64,000 nt of DNA from assembly GCA_009823505.1 (NCBI GenBank), contig VZQC01006583.1:845344-909343 (forward strand), given 5' to 3'. This DNA is from Rhizomys pruinosus. Taxonomy: Eukaryota > Chordata > Mammalia > Rodentia > Spalacidae. Each line of letters begins with the position of its first letter. Within the stretch, counting starts at the first letter, position 1. A program made the position numbers and the translations under genes. Positions 10,430 through 21,289 of this stretch are shown here, one piece after another. A model generated the notes under the pieces. That model saw nothing but the letters and a program-made list of their open reading frames with translations. It was not told the origin of the DNA and did no database searches.

Positions 10430-11095
10430 AAGTCCCTCAGCCAAATTTGTATGGGCATTAAGTATGGTCACTAGGGACTTAAGGGAAAACTTTGTTCCTT
10501 GCCCTCAGAGGTCAACTAAGTCCCAGGGGACTATGGGTGGGGGCATCTCTTGAAGTGTCCTGCAAATGTGAATCACCAGTCTTTCTGTGCAGGGAGGTCT
10601 TGGAGATCCACTAATGGGACTTCAGCCAGTGTCCAGTCTATAAAGAGGAAAGTCTGCTTATGCTTCAAAAAGGGAAGCCTGGTCTAGCAAGACCTGACTT
10701 TGTCCTCAGGTGGATGGAACTGGTAAATGAAAAGCCAAAAGAAGCCAGGGGCTCCCCCCCCCCCAAAAAAAAACCCTGAGTGACCCCTGAGGACCAGATC
10801 TTCAACTGACCTTGAGAAAACAAAAACCTTGATTAATCTTGGCTAACTGTGTGGCCATAAACATCCAAAAGGAAAGTATAATCAGAAATAAATAATTAGT
10901 AAGGCCCGAGAAATTGTACTTCAGGTATAAATCTTGAGATCTTAGTAAAAAGACAAAAGAGCACAGTTGTTTTGCCTGTCTTACTGGCAAGTGCAGCTAC
11001 CCTATGGCTGCCACTGCTTTTTCCATCCTTCAAAGACATGAGTCACAAGTTTTCAACCTTCCAATATGGACTGAAGACTCATGTCTCTCCAAGAA
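10430..11095. repeat. Unassigned interspersed repeat, copy 1 (inverted partner at 17600-18386)
   Basis: The reverse complement aligns over hundreds of bases with 17600-18386. Shared blocks include AGACTTTCCTCTTTATAGAC, GACCAGGCTTCC, ATACTTTCCTTTTGGATG, AAAAGCAGTGGCAGCC and TTCAGTCCA, then GGAAGGTT. A 51-bp segment at the outer end (10430-10480), bounded by AAGTCCCT and AGGGACTT, is inverted relative to copy 2. Sequence right of 11095 runs to an AATAAAG plus A-rich stretch at 11396, so a retroposed origin is possible. I cannot name the family. Confidence 0.8.
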
Positions 11096-11403
11096 TCCCC
11101 CAAACCTTCAGTGCCAGTTGGGGACTGCTGAGACATCCAACTTCTGGACTGAGCTACCACTGGGGTTTCCACTTCTTCAGAGTAGAGACTGCCATTGTTG
11201 GACTAGCCAGGCTGTATCATGGAGACCAGTACAGGAAGATCAAGACAGGATGCGGTGCTTACTGGACCTCATTTGGTGACCATGGGAAGGGAAAATCCCA
11301 GTGTGGAGCAGAAGGGCAGAACTGATGGTGGTTTGGGCTTGGCAAGGAGGAGACTTCAAACACTTCCTCAAGGAAAACATGACATCTTTCACCCTAATAA
11401 AGA

Positions 11404-11432
11404 AAAAAAACAATAATAATAATAAAAGAAAT
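11404..11432 (+). repeat. A-rich/(AAT)n microsatellite
   Basis: AAAAAAAAC is followed by a short AAT run just after an AATAAAG motif. It may be the tail of a retroposed element. Confidence 0.6.
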
Positions 11433-11526
11433 CATAAGCTGAAGATACTAAAACTTATGACATCACAATCTTGATATACTTGTGTCATGCATATATGAAT
11501 ATTTTGGAATGATGCAAATTGGAAGG

Positions 11527-11527
<1 letters not shown>

Positions 11528-11558
<31 letters not shown>

Positions 11559-11560
11559 AA
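11528..11560 (+). repeat. (CAA)n microsatellite
   Basis: An uninterrupted run of about eleven CAA triplets. Confidence 0.95.
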
Positions 11561-11795
11561 GACTGGGTCAAAGAACTGATTGAAACAGTGAACTTCTGCC
11601 CCAAACAGTAAAGTTCTGCATCAAAAATTTTAAAAGAGACTGAGAAAAAGATGAAAAACATGTTTGGCAGAATGCATGAGCTCTAAGGGGGGAATGGGGG
11701 GGCAGGGAAGGGGGAGTGGGTCTAGATTTGATTGGGAATTTTGTATGAAATGCACAAAACTTCAATACAAATTGACTTTAAAAAAAGAAGAGAAA
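11561..11795 (+). mobile_element. Possible old L1 3' end
   Basis: A G-rich tract (11684-11722, GGGGGGAATGGGGGGGCAGG) is followed by TTTGATTGGGAATTTTG and an A-rich end. This resembles the polypurine tract and terminus of rodent L1 3'UTRs. The assignment is weak. Confidence 0.4.
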
Positions 11796-11814
11796 TTTTA
11801 TTTTATATTATGAT

Positions 11815-11985
11815 TAATTGCGCCTGTCTGTGTGTATGCACACCCCACACATGCAGGTGACCTTGGAAGCCGGAAGAGGGTGCTGGGTCCCTTGGAGTTC
11901 TAGGCAGTTGTGAGCTGCCCATCACAGGTGCTGGGAATGAGCTCCAGTCTTCTGCAAGAACAGTGCATAGCTCTCCAGCCCCAAC
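11815..11985 (-). mobile_element. B2/B3-family SINE, diverged
   Basis: The plus strand reads GTGACCTTGGAAGCCGGAAG, then GAGGGTGCTGGGTCCCTTGG, GGTGCTGGGAATGAGC and CAGTGCATAGCTCTCCAGCC, a reverse-complement B2-like body. Confidence 0.65.
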
Positions 11986-12124
11986 TCTGCCTTTCTCTAT
12001 TTTTCTCCCTGCTAGGGAATCACAACGTACTGACCAACCATAGAATTCATACTTCCTGAGCACAGGAAGTGAAGTAAGAGAAAGGGAAACAGCAACCCAG
12101 AAAGGGGGGCTGTATGTTTTTTTT

Positions 12125-12129
<5 letters not shown>

Positions 12130-12175
<46 letters not shown>
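12130..12175 (+). repeat. (GA)n microsatellite
   Basis: About 23 uninterrupted GA dinucleotides, preceded by a T run. Confidence 0.97.
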
Positions 12176-12179
<4 letters not shown>

Positions 12180-12454
12180 TCCCAGAGGTTATTCATGGAA
12201 ATTTCTAGAATTTTTGTTTTCTGGTCTTTGGGGAAATATATTTCACCTTAGTCTTGGAGGTTCACAAGAATTAAAGCTCTAAGCTTTCTAAAGGTTCTGA
12301 GAAGTCCTGTTGAAAACGAATCTTCTTAATTCTGTTTAATCAGTGTTTCTGAAACACGTTTGATTACTAAACTAATTTTTCTCAATATTTGTTAACATCC
12401 TATAGAAATTACTTTGAAAATGCTATGGTATGTAAATTGCATGAAACTTCTGGT

Positions 12455-12610
12455 TTCATTTTTGTTGCTTGATAAAATACCCTGACCGAAAGATCTTAGG
12501 CAAGAAGGGATTTATTTGGCATAAATTCCAGATTAGAGTTCCACATAGCATCGAGACTCTCTTTTTAGGTGGTCATGGCTGTGTCAAGTTGACAAAGCAG
12601 AACCATCACA
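12455..12610 (-). mobile_element. URR1-type DNA transposon, internally deleted
   Basis: Starts TTGTTGCTTGATAAAATACC and ends GTGTCAAGTTGACAAAGCAG, the two ends of a URR1-like element, with most of the middle missing. Confidence 0.55.
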
Positions 12611-12764
12611 TAGGTGTGCGAACCCCTCTCCGAACCTTAGTCTTTGTGAAGCTACTGAATAGGTTAAGTAGGACTTGGAATGTTCTCTGGATCTTTTCCT
12701 TTTAATTTCTGTAGCTCAGTGGTTGAGTTAAAATTAGAAAGAAGAGTTCATTATGACTTTTGTC

Positions 12765-12900
12765 ACCCTAAAAGTATGTGTTGGAAACTTAATCTGCCAA
12801 CAGAAAAGTGTTGAGAAATGGGCCTAATGGGAGGTATTTAGCTCCAGAGAGCCCTCATGAATAGTTTAATACCAACTATTAGAATAGGTGGGAAGCTTCA
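12765..12900 (+). mobile_element. Old LTR-like fragment
   Basis: GTATGTGTTGGAAACTTAAT, then GGGCCTAATGGGAGGTATTT and GCCCTCATGAATAG resemble a mammalian-wide MaLR-type LTR. Subfamily unresolved. Confidence 0.4.
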
Positions 12901-13154
12901 GTTCAGCAAAGGAAACAATCATCAGAGAAAAGGGGGAGTCTACAGAATAGGAGAGAACATTGCAAACTGCACATCCATGGACACGCAATATAATAAGCAC
13001 TGAAAACTTTCAGTAGCATAATAGCAAATAACCCAATTTAAAGTGGTTGGTAGACCTAAGCCAACAGTTTGTAAAAGAAAGAGCACATACAGGTGGCTAA
13101 TGTACATTAGAAAAAATGTTCAACATTATTAATCACCGTGGAAATGCAACTGAA

Positions 13155-13310
13155 AGCCGTCATGAGGTGGGTGTAGATGTACACCCAGGATTCTGGAACT
13201 TGGGAGGCTGAAGCCGAAGGATTGTGTGTCAGAGCCAGTCCAGTTACTTAGTTCCAGGCCAGCCTGGGCTAACTAGTGAGAAGCTATCTCAAAGGAGACA
13301 AAGGCTAACC
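13155..13310 (+). mobile_element. Old B1-like SINE (proto-B1 type)
   Basis: Diverged B1 architecture: GTAGATGTACACCCAGGATT, TTGGGAGGCTGAAGCC and CCAGGCCAGCCTGGGCTAAC. Confidence 0.6.
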
Positions 13311-13519
13311 AGTGCTGGGTGTGGAATAAAGGGAAACGTTGGGCGAGAATGTGCTGCGGTCATCATGAGAAAGAGTATGGCAGTTCCCGAGAAAGAAAAA
13401 AAATAGAACCAATATAGCACAGCAATCCTGATTCTGCACATGCACAGAACATGAAATGGAGAGAAGATGGGAAAATGGCAAAGAAAGGCAAGAGATTACA
13501 TGTTGTCTCACATATGTAG

Positions 13520-13905
13520 AATCTATCACCTATCATCCATCTATCACCTATCTATCATTTATCTGTCTATCATCTATCTATCTATCTATCTATCTATCAT
13601 CTATCAATCACCTATCATCTATCTATCTATCATCTATCAATCACCTATCATCTATCTATTATCTATAATCTATCTATCTATCTAACTATCATCTATCTAT
13701 CGTATATCTACCTATGTATCATCTGTCCATGTATCTACCTACTATATGTATGTATCATCTACCTATCATCTATCATGTAGCAGTATATCTAGCTATCATC
13801 TATCTATCTAACTCTATGTATATCATCTGTCTGTCTATCTATGCAGCTGTGTATTTATCTATCATGCATGTATCCATCTATCTGTCTGTCCATAGATAAA
13901 TCTAT
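13520..13905 (+). repeat. (TCTA/TATC)n compound microsatellite
   Basis: About 385 bp of TCTA-type tetranucleotides with frequent variants (TCTATCATC, CTGTC, GTATC). Apparent open frames here are repeat artefacts. Confidence 0.95.
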
Positions 13906-14620
13906 CAGCACATATGACACAGAAGCAGAAAGGAGGGTACTGGGTGTTATGTGAAGTGATCGGTGAAACAGAGGGATATGAACAAAATGCAATTATATAT
14001 GCATGGAAATTTCATAATGAAGCCCATTATTTCACACATAACTAAGGACATAAATTTAAAAAGAAAGCCAAGCACCCTTCCTGTCCCTGCTCTGCAGTAG
14101 CACAGATGAAGAAGACAGAGGAGCCTCCGAAAGCAGCACCAGCTCCTGCCTGAACCTCTGCAGCGGCCTCTGCTGCTCTGCCTTCCATCCTCCGTGCCTT
14201 CCCCAAACCATCCACGATGCCGTAACTTATAAATGCGCCTATGCCGAAAACTCCAGCATCCCCTCCAGGCTCCCAGCGATGCCCCCTGAGACTGCAGTGC
14301 ATCACAAACCCACTTTGCACCAGCTCCTGATGGAACTTAGCATTTTCAGGTCAAAAAAATGCATATTGCATGACAGACATGGAAAGTTCCAGAGGTAAAC
14401 ACCTCAAACAGGCTAGGTATCGAGTCATAGTCTGCAGAGCTCATAAGATTCTTGGGGAGACAGGAAGCAGGCCTTCCCCACCTTCTAAGGGAGGGTCTGT
14501 TTTATAACAGGGAGAGAGGCCTTTCAGAGACAATTGCTCACTGTAGAAATCATTAATGAGGCAGCTGGAGAGAGGGGGTGGTGCTCAGGCTTTCTAGAGA
14601 ATTCTTTCTTTCATGGGCTC
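13906..14620. other. Unassigned sequence
   Basis: A minus-strand frame of 92 codons (14042-14320) is rich in A and G residues but matches no family I recognise. Otherwise nothing identified. Confidence 0.35.
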
Positions 14621-14735
14621 ATGTTTGAGTCCACTTGTACAGTGACCTTGGGCAAGTTGCTTAACTCCCTCGGAATCAGTTTCCATGCATATGAATGGGG
14701 GTTAGAAATACTAGTGCCTTGCTCACAGAAGGCGA
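14621..14735 (+). mobile_element. MIR SINE fragment
   Basis: The MIR core is visible: GTGACCTTGGGCAAGTTGCT, then TAACTCCCTCGG and CAGTTTCCATGC. Confidence 0.8.
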
Positions 14736-16140
14736 GGGTTCAAAGATGCAGTTTGGGAAACCAGTTCCCATCACGGTGCCGAGACACAGCTCGTAGTAAA
14801 GTTAGATTGAGAGCTGTGCTAGGGAGCCAAGGACTAGAAAGACATGTAAGCTCAGGGTGTAAGGGTGTAAACAGAGAGCTGATGTATGTGGCCTCACTCG
14901 CCAAGGAGTTACCACCTTGCATGGAGGGCCAGCCCCCGGGAGGGGTGGGTCACCTGTGCTAGAGGTGCAGACTCATCCTCATGAGGTGCACAGCCCTGTG
15001 TGTGAGAGACTCCTTCACCAGGGAGCGGAGCTCTGCAAATCAGCCCTGGCCGGGCTCCCTCCTTGCTTGGCCAGATCCCGCTGCAGCAGGGCTGTTCTAG
15101 CCCATCTTTCTTCCTGGCTCTTAATTCTCCCACAAATGACTCCTTGGGGAGCCAAATTCTTTGCTTTTCCTTAAGGTATTACCTTGTCCAATTGGAAGGG
15201 GGAAAAGTACCCATCAGCTTCTTTAGATGGGAAATCTCCCCCTCCCCACTGCCCCCCGCTATGTTAAAGCCATATTTTCTCAAGGCTTTCTGGGTCACAA
15301 AAACCTCGCATCTGTCTATCTAGACTGCGGGTGACCCCTGTATTTGCTGAGTAATCATGGCTATTTGCACAGAGCTCTGCAGCCTCCGGGACGGTGTCCA
15401 TAATGACAATCTCACCACCAGCCTGGGTAGGGGATGGCCTTGGGGAAGGGGGCAGGATGATGAAGGAGCCATGGCTAGCTGTGGGATATCCTCAGACCTT
15501 GGCCCATGTCCAGGATGCCCACATCCTGGTGATGGCTCTGTGGGGGCTTGGAAGGCACATGTAGAACAGTGTCGCAGAGACACCAGCACCAGAAGCTCCT
15601 GATGGATTTTGTCATTTTCATTAAATGGTGGCCTTTTGTTTAGGAGAGCTCTGTTGGAATTTTCCAGCACAGGGTTTTGAGGGTTTCAACTGGGGCCCAT
15701 CACCTGAAAGTGCTGTTTTCAGTACTGTCTGATAGCAGAGGTCCCTGAAAGCAGCTCTCTGCAACACTGAGTGACCAAACTTGTCTGAGTGGCCTCAAGT
15801 GACCCAGAAAGTCAGGTTCTGGGTTGCCAGGATGAGTACTGGCATGCATGCACTAAACCTGAGTCTGGGGATAGCCCAGGTCCCAGAGAAGTGGCCTTGT
15901 AAGTGGCCCAGTCTGGTGCAGATTTGCCATGTTGAACACTCGCTCTTGAGCTTCTTGTGGCTAGGAAAGCCAGACAATGAGGTCTGGACTCTGGTTGACT
16001 TGTGACCCCACACAGAAATGAAGTGTGTCAGAGGTGGGGACAGGAGGTTGGTGCTTGTCACGCCATGTCTGCCCAACATGTTTCTTCCCCTTTTCCTTTA
16101 ATTCAGTCAAATCTCTGCTTTGTCTTGGGTTGGCAAATGC
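14736..16140. other. Unassigned sequence
   Basis: About 1.4 kb with few repeat signatures. Open frames of up to ~116 codons on both strands around 15320-15670 overlap each other and match nothing I know. Confidence 0.35.
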
Positions 16141-16144
16141 TTTA

Positions 16145-16625
16145 TTGTTGCTATGGCTGGGTTTTGAAGACAGGGTCTCATGTAGCCCAGGCTGGCTTAG
16201 CCTCACTATGCGGCCCAGATGACCTTGAAGACAGGGTCTCATGTAGCCCAGGCTGGCTTAGCCTCACTATGCGGCCCAGATGACCTTGAAGACAGGGTCT
16301 CATGTAGCCCAGGCTGGCTTAGCCTCACTATGTGGCCCAGATGACCTTGAAGACAGGGTCTCACGTAGCCCAGGCTGGCTTAGCCTCACTATGTAGCTGA
16401 GATGACCTTGAAGACAGGGTCTCATGTAGCCCAGGCTGGCTTAGCCTCACTATGCAGCCCAGATGACCTTGAAGACAGGGTCTCATGTAGCCCAGGCTGG
16501 CTTAGCCTCACTATGTAGCCCAGATGACCTTGAAGACAGGGTCTCATGTAGCCCAGGCTGGCTTAGCCTCACTATGCAGCCCAGATGACCTTGAACTCCT
16601 GGCCCTCCTGCCTTCCCACCTGAAC
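16145..16625 (-). repeat. B1-derived minisatellite, 61-bp unit, 7 copies
   Basis: The unit starts GAAGACAGGGTCTCATGTAG, then CCCAGGCTGGCTTAGCCTCA, and ends CAGATGACCTT. Starts fall at 16166, 16227, 16288, 16349, 16410, 16471 and 16532, giving exactly 7 x 61 bp (16166-16592). The unit is an antisense B1 segment. Normal B1 sequence (GAACTCCTGGCCCTCCTGCC) continues after the last unit. Units differ at only a few sites, so the expansion is recent. Confidence 0.96.
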
Positions 16626-16734
16626 GATTTCAGGACTCAGTTTCTATGAAGCTCTTATTTGATTCTTAGCTGTTTGATTTAGAATAAATGCTTAATCTCT
16701 TTCCTTCTTTTGTTATCTATGTATATATGTATAT

Positions 16735-16803
16735 ATTTGAGACAAGGTCTTGCTCTGCCATCCTCCTGCCTCAGCTTCGGTGTGCTGGGATTATAAGCAT
16801 GAC
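16735..16803 (-). mobile_element. B1 SINE, deleted copy
   Basis: TTTGAGACAAGGTCTTGCTC joined directly to CCATCCTCCTGCCTCAGC and GTGCTGGGATTATAAGCATG. The central B1 part is missing. Confidence 0.75.
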
Positions 16804-17340
16804 TAGTTCAAAAATGTAATAAATCTCTTAAGTCTTATTTTGTCTGTAGAATGATTAGTATGGATCTGACTCCTTCTAGAGCTTTCTCCAACCTAAATTT
16901 TTTATTTCCAAGGATACCAGACCTTTTGACAACTTCTCGCAATTGGGCAGTAGCTGGGCTCCCTCCCTGTTACAGCAGCATGGGCTGCCACGGGCGTCTG
17001 CCCAGCACCATGAGAGCATGCTCAGGCTTGTGTGAGCCCATGGCAGACGCTAGTGAGATGGATGGGCTTTGGGGTTGAATCTGCAACAGCGTATCAGGCA
17101 GGAGGGAAAAGCCTTTGTTCCTCTGGGCTGTTCTCATGCTCCATGCAGACATGGCTGATGGACCTCATCGCTTATTCCCATCACCCTAGCCTTCCCACAC
17201 AGTGTTCCAGGAGGCCACTACCAGAACCACAACAGAAATGATTGGTCATCCCTAGTGTGAGCAGGACGCATACAACCTGAGCAGGGTGCGTACGACCTTA
17301 GTCCTGCCAGCAAAATCCTCTGGCCTTTGTGGCATGGGTG
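16804..17340. other. Unassigned sequence
   Basis: No repeat recognised. A near-duplicate phrase, AGCAGGACGCATACAACCTG and AGCAGGGTGCGTACGACCTT, lies at 17260-17300. Confidence 0.35.
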
Positions 17341-17545
17341 TGCATTCTCATTTGTTCATTCATTCACTCACTGGACACATGTTTGAGGACCTGCTATTCT
17401 CAGAGTTGTAGCCAAGGACAGTGCTGGGAACTGGTGATAAGTAGCAAAGTAAAAAGGCAGAATTCTGTCTTCAGGCAGGGTTTCTTGTAGTGGGAGCAGC
17501 AGAGGAGACAGGCAGAACAAATAAGAAAATAAAGTCCAACAATGG
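17341..17545 (+). mobile_element. L2-type LINE fragment
   Basis: TTCATTCATTCACTCACTGG, GAGGACCTGCTATTCTCAGA and GACAGTGCTGGGAACTGG resemble the reverse-strand phrase of ancient L2 3' regions. Diverged; family orientation not determined. Confidence 0.5.
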
Positions 17546-17599
17546 CAGGCCATATTCTGAGGAGGCTGAATTCTCATTAGCTGCTTAGTTCACAAGCTG

Positions 17600-18386
17600 G
17601 GATCTCAGCAGTCCTCAGTCCACACTGGAAGGTTAAAAAGCTGTGAGTTCAAGGCCAACCTGGTCTACAGAGTGAGTTCCAGGACAGCTGGGGCTACAGG
17701 GAGATCCTGTCTCGAAAAGACCAAAAAAAAAAAAAAAAAACAAAAAAAAAAAAAAAGCAGTATCTCATCTCCTTGAGGAGTGACAAAAGCAGTGGCAGCC
17801 ACGGCACAGATGCACCTGCCTGTAAGAATTGAAGACAGGCCAAACAACAGTGGTCTCTTTTTTCTTTTTGTCTTTTTACTAAGATCTCAAGTTTTATGTC
17901 TGCAGTACAGTTTCTCTGGGCTTACTGAGTATTTATATCTGGTTATACTTTCCTTTTGGATGCTTAAGGCCACACAGCCCAGATTAACCAAGGTTTTGTT
18001 TTCTTGAGGTCACTTGAGGATCTGGTCCTCAGGGGTCTCTTGGGGTTTTTTTTTGGGGGGGGAAGAGGGTGGGAGCCCCATTCTCCTTTCAGCTCCTCAT
18101 CTACCAGTTCCATCCACTTGAGGACAAAAATCAGGTCTTGCTAGACCAGGCTTCCTTTTCTGGAGCATGAGAAGACTTTCCTCTTTATAGACTGGACACT
18201 GGCTGAAGTCCCCTTAATGGCTCTCTAAGACCTCCCTGAACAGGAAGACTAGACTCACCTCTGCCCAACATTTCAAGAGATGCCCCTATATAAGACTTGG
18301 TTGACCTCTGAGGTCAAGGAACAAAGTTATCCCCCAGGTCCCTTGGCCAAATTGGTATGGACATCAGGTATAGTCATTAAGCACCT
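17600..18386. repeat. Unassigned interspersed repeat, copy 2 (inverted partner at 10430-11095)
   Basis: Aligns with the reverse complement of copy 1 and is interrupted by a B1 at 17641-17757. It carries CTATATAAGA at 18283, which is not conserved in copy 1. The outer 51 bp (18336-18386, from AGGTCCCT to AAGCACCT) is inverted relative to copy 1. Copy 2 has no recognised coding frame. Confidence 0.8.
17641..17757 (+). mobile_element. B1 SINE, 5'-truncated
   Basis: Begins TGTGAGTTCAAGGCCAACCT and runs to GTCTCGAAAAGACC plus a long A tail. It is flanked by AAAAAGC on both sides, consistent with a short target-site duplication. It splits the unassigned repeat copy 2. Confidence 0.9.
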
Positions 18387-18389
18387 AGA

Positions 18390-19040
18390 AAGGCTAAGTT
18401 GTACCAGCCTGTTACATTGCACCTATATTAACATTGTATCCTTTGGAAACAAACTGTATATTATTTCCATGACATATTTCTTGATTTGCATCTTTCCATT
18501 TTAATCCTGTATTACTCTAAAAGATGCACACATACCCTCCATCATATCCTAAAAATCCAAGGTCTGAAAATAAGAAAAAATTCCACACAGCATGTTGGGT
18601 ACTAGCAAGGGCTGAAAGCAGAGGGCAAGTGGTCCATGGGATTGTTACACAGGGTGATGGGAAGGGGCTGTAATTTTAACTAAGATTGCCATGGAAACCT
18701 GTCTGGAGGTGACTGGAAAGAGCTAAAGGAGTTAAAGGGTGAGGATGGGGTTTAAGCCGCATCTTTTCAAAGTTTCATAGAGAAGCAAAAGGGGTCTCCA
18801 TAAGAAAACATTCAGCACTGAGCTGCCTACTTGGGTGAAACAGGACCTATTCAGGTCTCTGCTCCAGCACCCGCTTCCTTACCCAGCACATCGATGTCTA
18901 ATGATGACACAGTGTATATATCAATAGTATGTGGAAAATTAATGTGAACTAGTTAGAAAGTATAGGGGTGATAGTGATTCTGTGCAGGGTTCGTAAGTTA
19001 CGTTGGAAGGGTACAAGTTAGAAGCAAACAAGAGCCTAAT
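18390..19040. other. Unassigned sequence
   Basis: No gene or repeat recognised in this stretch. Confidence 0.3.
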
Positions 19041-19044
19041 TTCT

Positions 19045-19252
19045 TGCGGCCAGTAAGACGGCTCAGCAGATAAAGGTACCTGCAGCGAAGCCTGATGACC
19101 CAAGTTGTCTCTGGACTCCTGTGGTGGAAGGAGAGAACCAACTCCTCCAAGTTGCTCTCTGAACGTCACACAGGTACCATGAGCAACTTGTACATATACT
19201 TACACAGACAAACACATACATACATACACACATACATTCATACACACAGTAA
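19045..19252 (+). mobile_element. B3-type SINE
   Basis: GCCAGTAAGACGGCTCAGCA, GCCTGATGACC, then GGTGGAAGGAGAGAACCAAC and a CATACATACACACA tail. This is the B3 branch of the B2-like SINEs. Confidence 0.75.
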
Positions 19253-19343
19253 GACTTTGTAAGTGAAAAGAACCTGACTTGTCACAGTTAACATCTAACA
19301 CAGGATGATTAATTAGGGAAGATTGAACACAGTCCATTCTTTT

Positions 19344-19580
19344 TTTAATTTTTTTATTTATTTCTCTATGCATATGAATGTACTGTCTGCATGCAGGTGT
19401 GTGCATCCTTGTGCAATGCCGCAAAGGTCAGAAGAGGGTGTCGGATTCCCCTGGAACTGGAGTTCTCCTGGAATTAGAGTTTCAGATGGTTCTTGGCTGC
19501 CATGTGGGTGCTGGGGATCGAACCTGGGTCCTCTGCAAGAGCGGTCGGTGCTCTTAACCACTAGGCCATCTCTCTGGCCC
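19344..19580 (-). mobile_element. Young full-length B2 SINE
   Basis: A reverse-complement B2 from T-rich tail to GCCATCTCTCTGGCCC, closely matching the copies at 9779 and 24507. It is flanked by a perfect 14-bp target-site duplication CAGTCCATTCTTTT (19330-19343 and 19581-19594). Confidence 0.95.
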
Positions 19581-19594
19581 CAGTCCATTCTTTT

Positions 19595-20704
19595 ATAGGA
19601 ACAGTTTCATTGACAGCTCTGAGAGACCTTCCAGAAATCCTTTATTGCTCTTAAGTATTTTCAAAACTATGACCCAGCTTGTGTCCATCTGCAGAAGGCA
19701 AGTACGGAGAAGCGAAGGGTATATCTTGCTTTTTTTTTTTTTTTTCTTTTAGAGGAAGCGTTTGCAGAAAGCCTGACCCTGCTTGATCCACTTCTTGTGG
19801 CTTTGTGGAATCACCACGGGGGAAATGTCCCAAATGAAAGCCAGAAATAACTGATCTTGCACCTTGTCTGCTGCTTAGCATTCAGCTTTAGGGTTTGCTT
19901 CAAGGGATCCCCGTTATAGGGGTCCATTCCTATTAACAAGTTCCCTTGCAGGGGCAAGGCAAGCTCTGGGGGGTTGCAGCTCAACTAAGGTCACCTGGGA
20001 AGATGCAGCAGAGCCTAAGCATTTTTTGGTACATCCCGAAGGAGCCCAGCGTCGAGCTGAAAGTTCCCTCTGGCAGATTCATGGTTTGAGCCCACACGGG
20101 AAATCAGTGCTTCTAGGCAGTTAATAGGAAAACCAGCAGAGTGGCTTTTTTGGGAAGATAGTTTTTATCTTTTAATAAAAATTTATTGACACCTCGAAAA
20201 GTTAAGTGTGGACATGATTCTGATTTAAGAAGCATCCCTCACAGCCTATGGTGTCTTCAACAGGGCAGCTCTCATTTAAGAGCCCTGAAGAAGAGGACGG
20301 ATGCGCTTATCTATCTGCAGGTTGTTGTACGATGCTCCATACACTGTTCCTCAGTGTATGGCTATCAAACTCCCCTTCTGATTAGCAAACACTCTATGCC
20401 TCATTTAACAACAGACAATTTTAGGAGCCATAGTTTTGCTTTTACTCCTTAGGCCTTTAGAAAGAAATAAATGCTTTCTTGAGTCTCTGGCTTGTTTCTT
20501 TGGAGACCTTTTTACATTTCTCTATTTGACCCATGGCTGGAAATCTCTTGGCTTGAAGGGCTTGGAGAGTTCTAAGTGTGTATTTAGCTTAAATCCACAC
20601 CAGGATACTCTCTGTATTTATCTGATGTTCACCTGGAAGTGCGGATGGACTGACAGGGTCATTAGACAGGGGTGAGATTCCAAGAATACCCGAACATTCC
20701 TTGT
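19595..20704. other. Unassigned sequence
   Basis: Holds a short poly(T) at 19730-19749; no gene or repeat family recognised. Confidence 0.3.
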
Positions 20705-20937
20705 CTTGGTTAGCCTCCTGTTTCTGTGATAAATACCATGACCAAATACATCTTGGGGAGGAAAGAGCTTATTTTAGCTTACAGTACAGACCTTAATCAA
20801 CAGGAACCGGGGCAGGAACTGAAGTACAGACTGTGCAGGAATGCTGCTTACTGGCTTGCTCCCCCTGCCTCCACAGCAATCTTTCTTGTGCATCCCAAGC
20901 CCATCTGCCTCTATGGTGTACAGAGCTGTATTGGAAT
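20705..20937 (-). mobile_element. URR1-type DNA transposon fragment
   Basis: Reverse-complement hallmarks: TGTGATAAATACCATGACCA, TTGGGGAGGAAAGAGCTTAT and GGAATGCTGCTTACTGGCTT, then GCTCCCC. Confidence 0.65.
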
Positions 20938-21090
20938 ACTCACCTTGCTCCTGACTGGCTGTGGTTTCTAAGTCTCCATTTCCTTACTTACTAAGTGGAG
21001 GTCACAGTGCTTACTTCTTAGGCTTGTTCAAGGGTTAACTGAGATAAGTCACGTGGGGCAGTAAATACCCGTTGGCTCTTATAACCACAC
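20938..21090 (+). mobile_element. MIR SINE fragment
   Basis: CTAAGTCTCCATTTCCTTAC, then GTGGAGGTCACAGTGCTTAC, TTGTTCAAGGGTTAACTGAG match the second half of MIR. Confidence 0.65.
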
Positions 21091-21204
21091 ATGAGCTCAG
21101 CAAAACATCAGCCATCTTGTCACAGTGACAGTTACTTCATTATCAGTGCCTCTAGAATCTTCCTCATCATGCTTGGTTTGCCATTGGCCAGTTGAAATCA
21201 AACC

Positions 21205-21285
21205 ACTGAGGTGTAGTTCAGGGGTGGAGCACCTGCTGGGTGCACAAGGTTCCCAGCACTATATCAACAAATAAGGAGCAGAAAT
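21205..21285 (+). mobile_element. ID-type SINE (tRNA-Ala-derived)
   Basis: TGAGGTGTAGTTCAGGGGTG, GAGCACCTGC and TTCCCAGCACTATATCAACA follow the ID element A and B box layout. It is the only ID copy I see here. Confidence 0.7.
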
Positions 21286-21289
21286 CGCA

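Noticed and set aside
14042..14320. 92-codon minus-strand frame as a processed pseudogene
   Set aside because: The translation looks protein-like in places but I recognise no parent gene, and no poly(A) tail or duplication is visible.
18283..18292. TATA-like CTATATAAGA as a promoter
   Set aside because: Present in only one of the two repeat copies and not associated with any gene.
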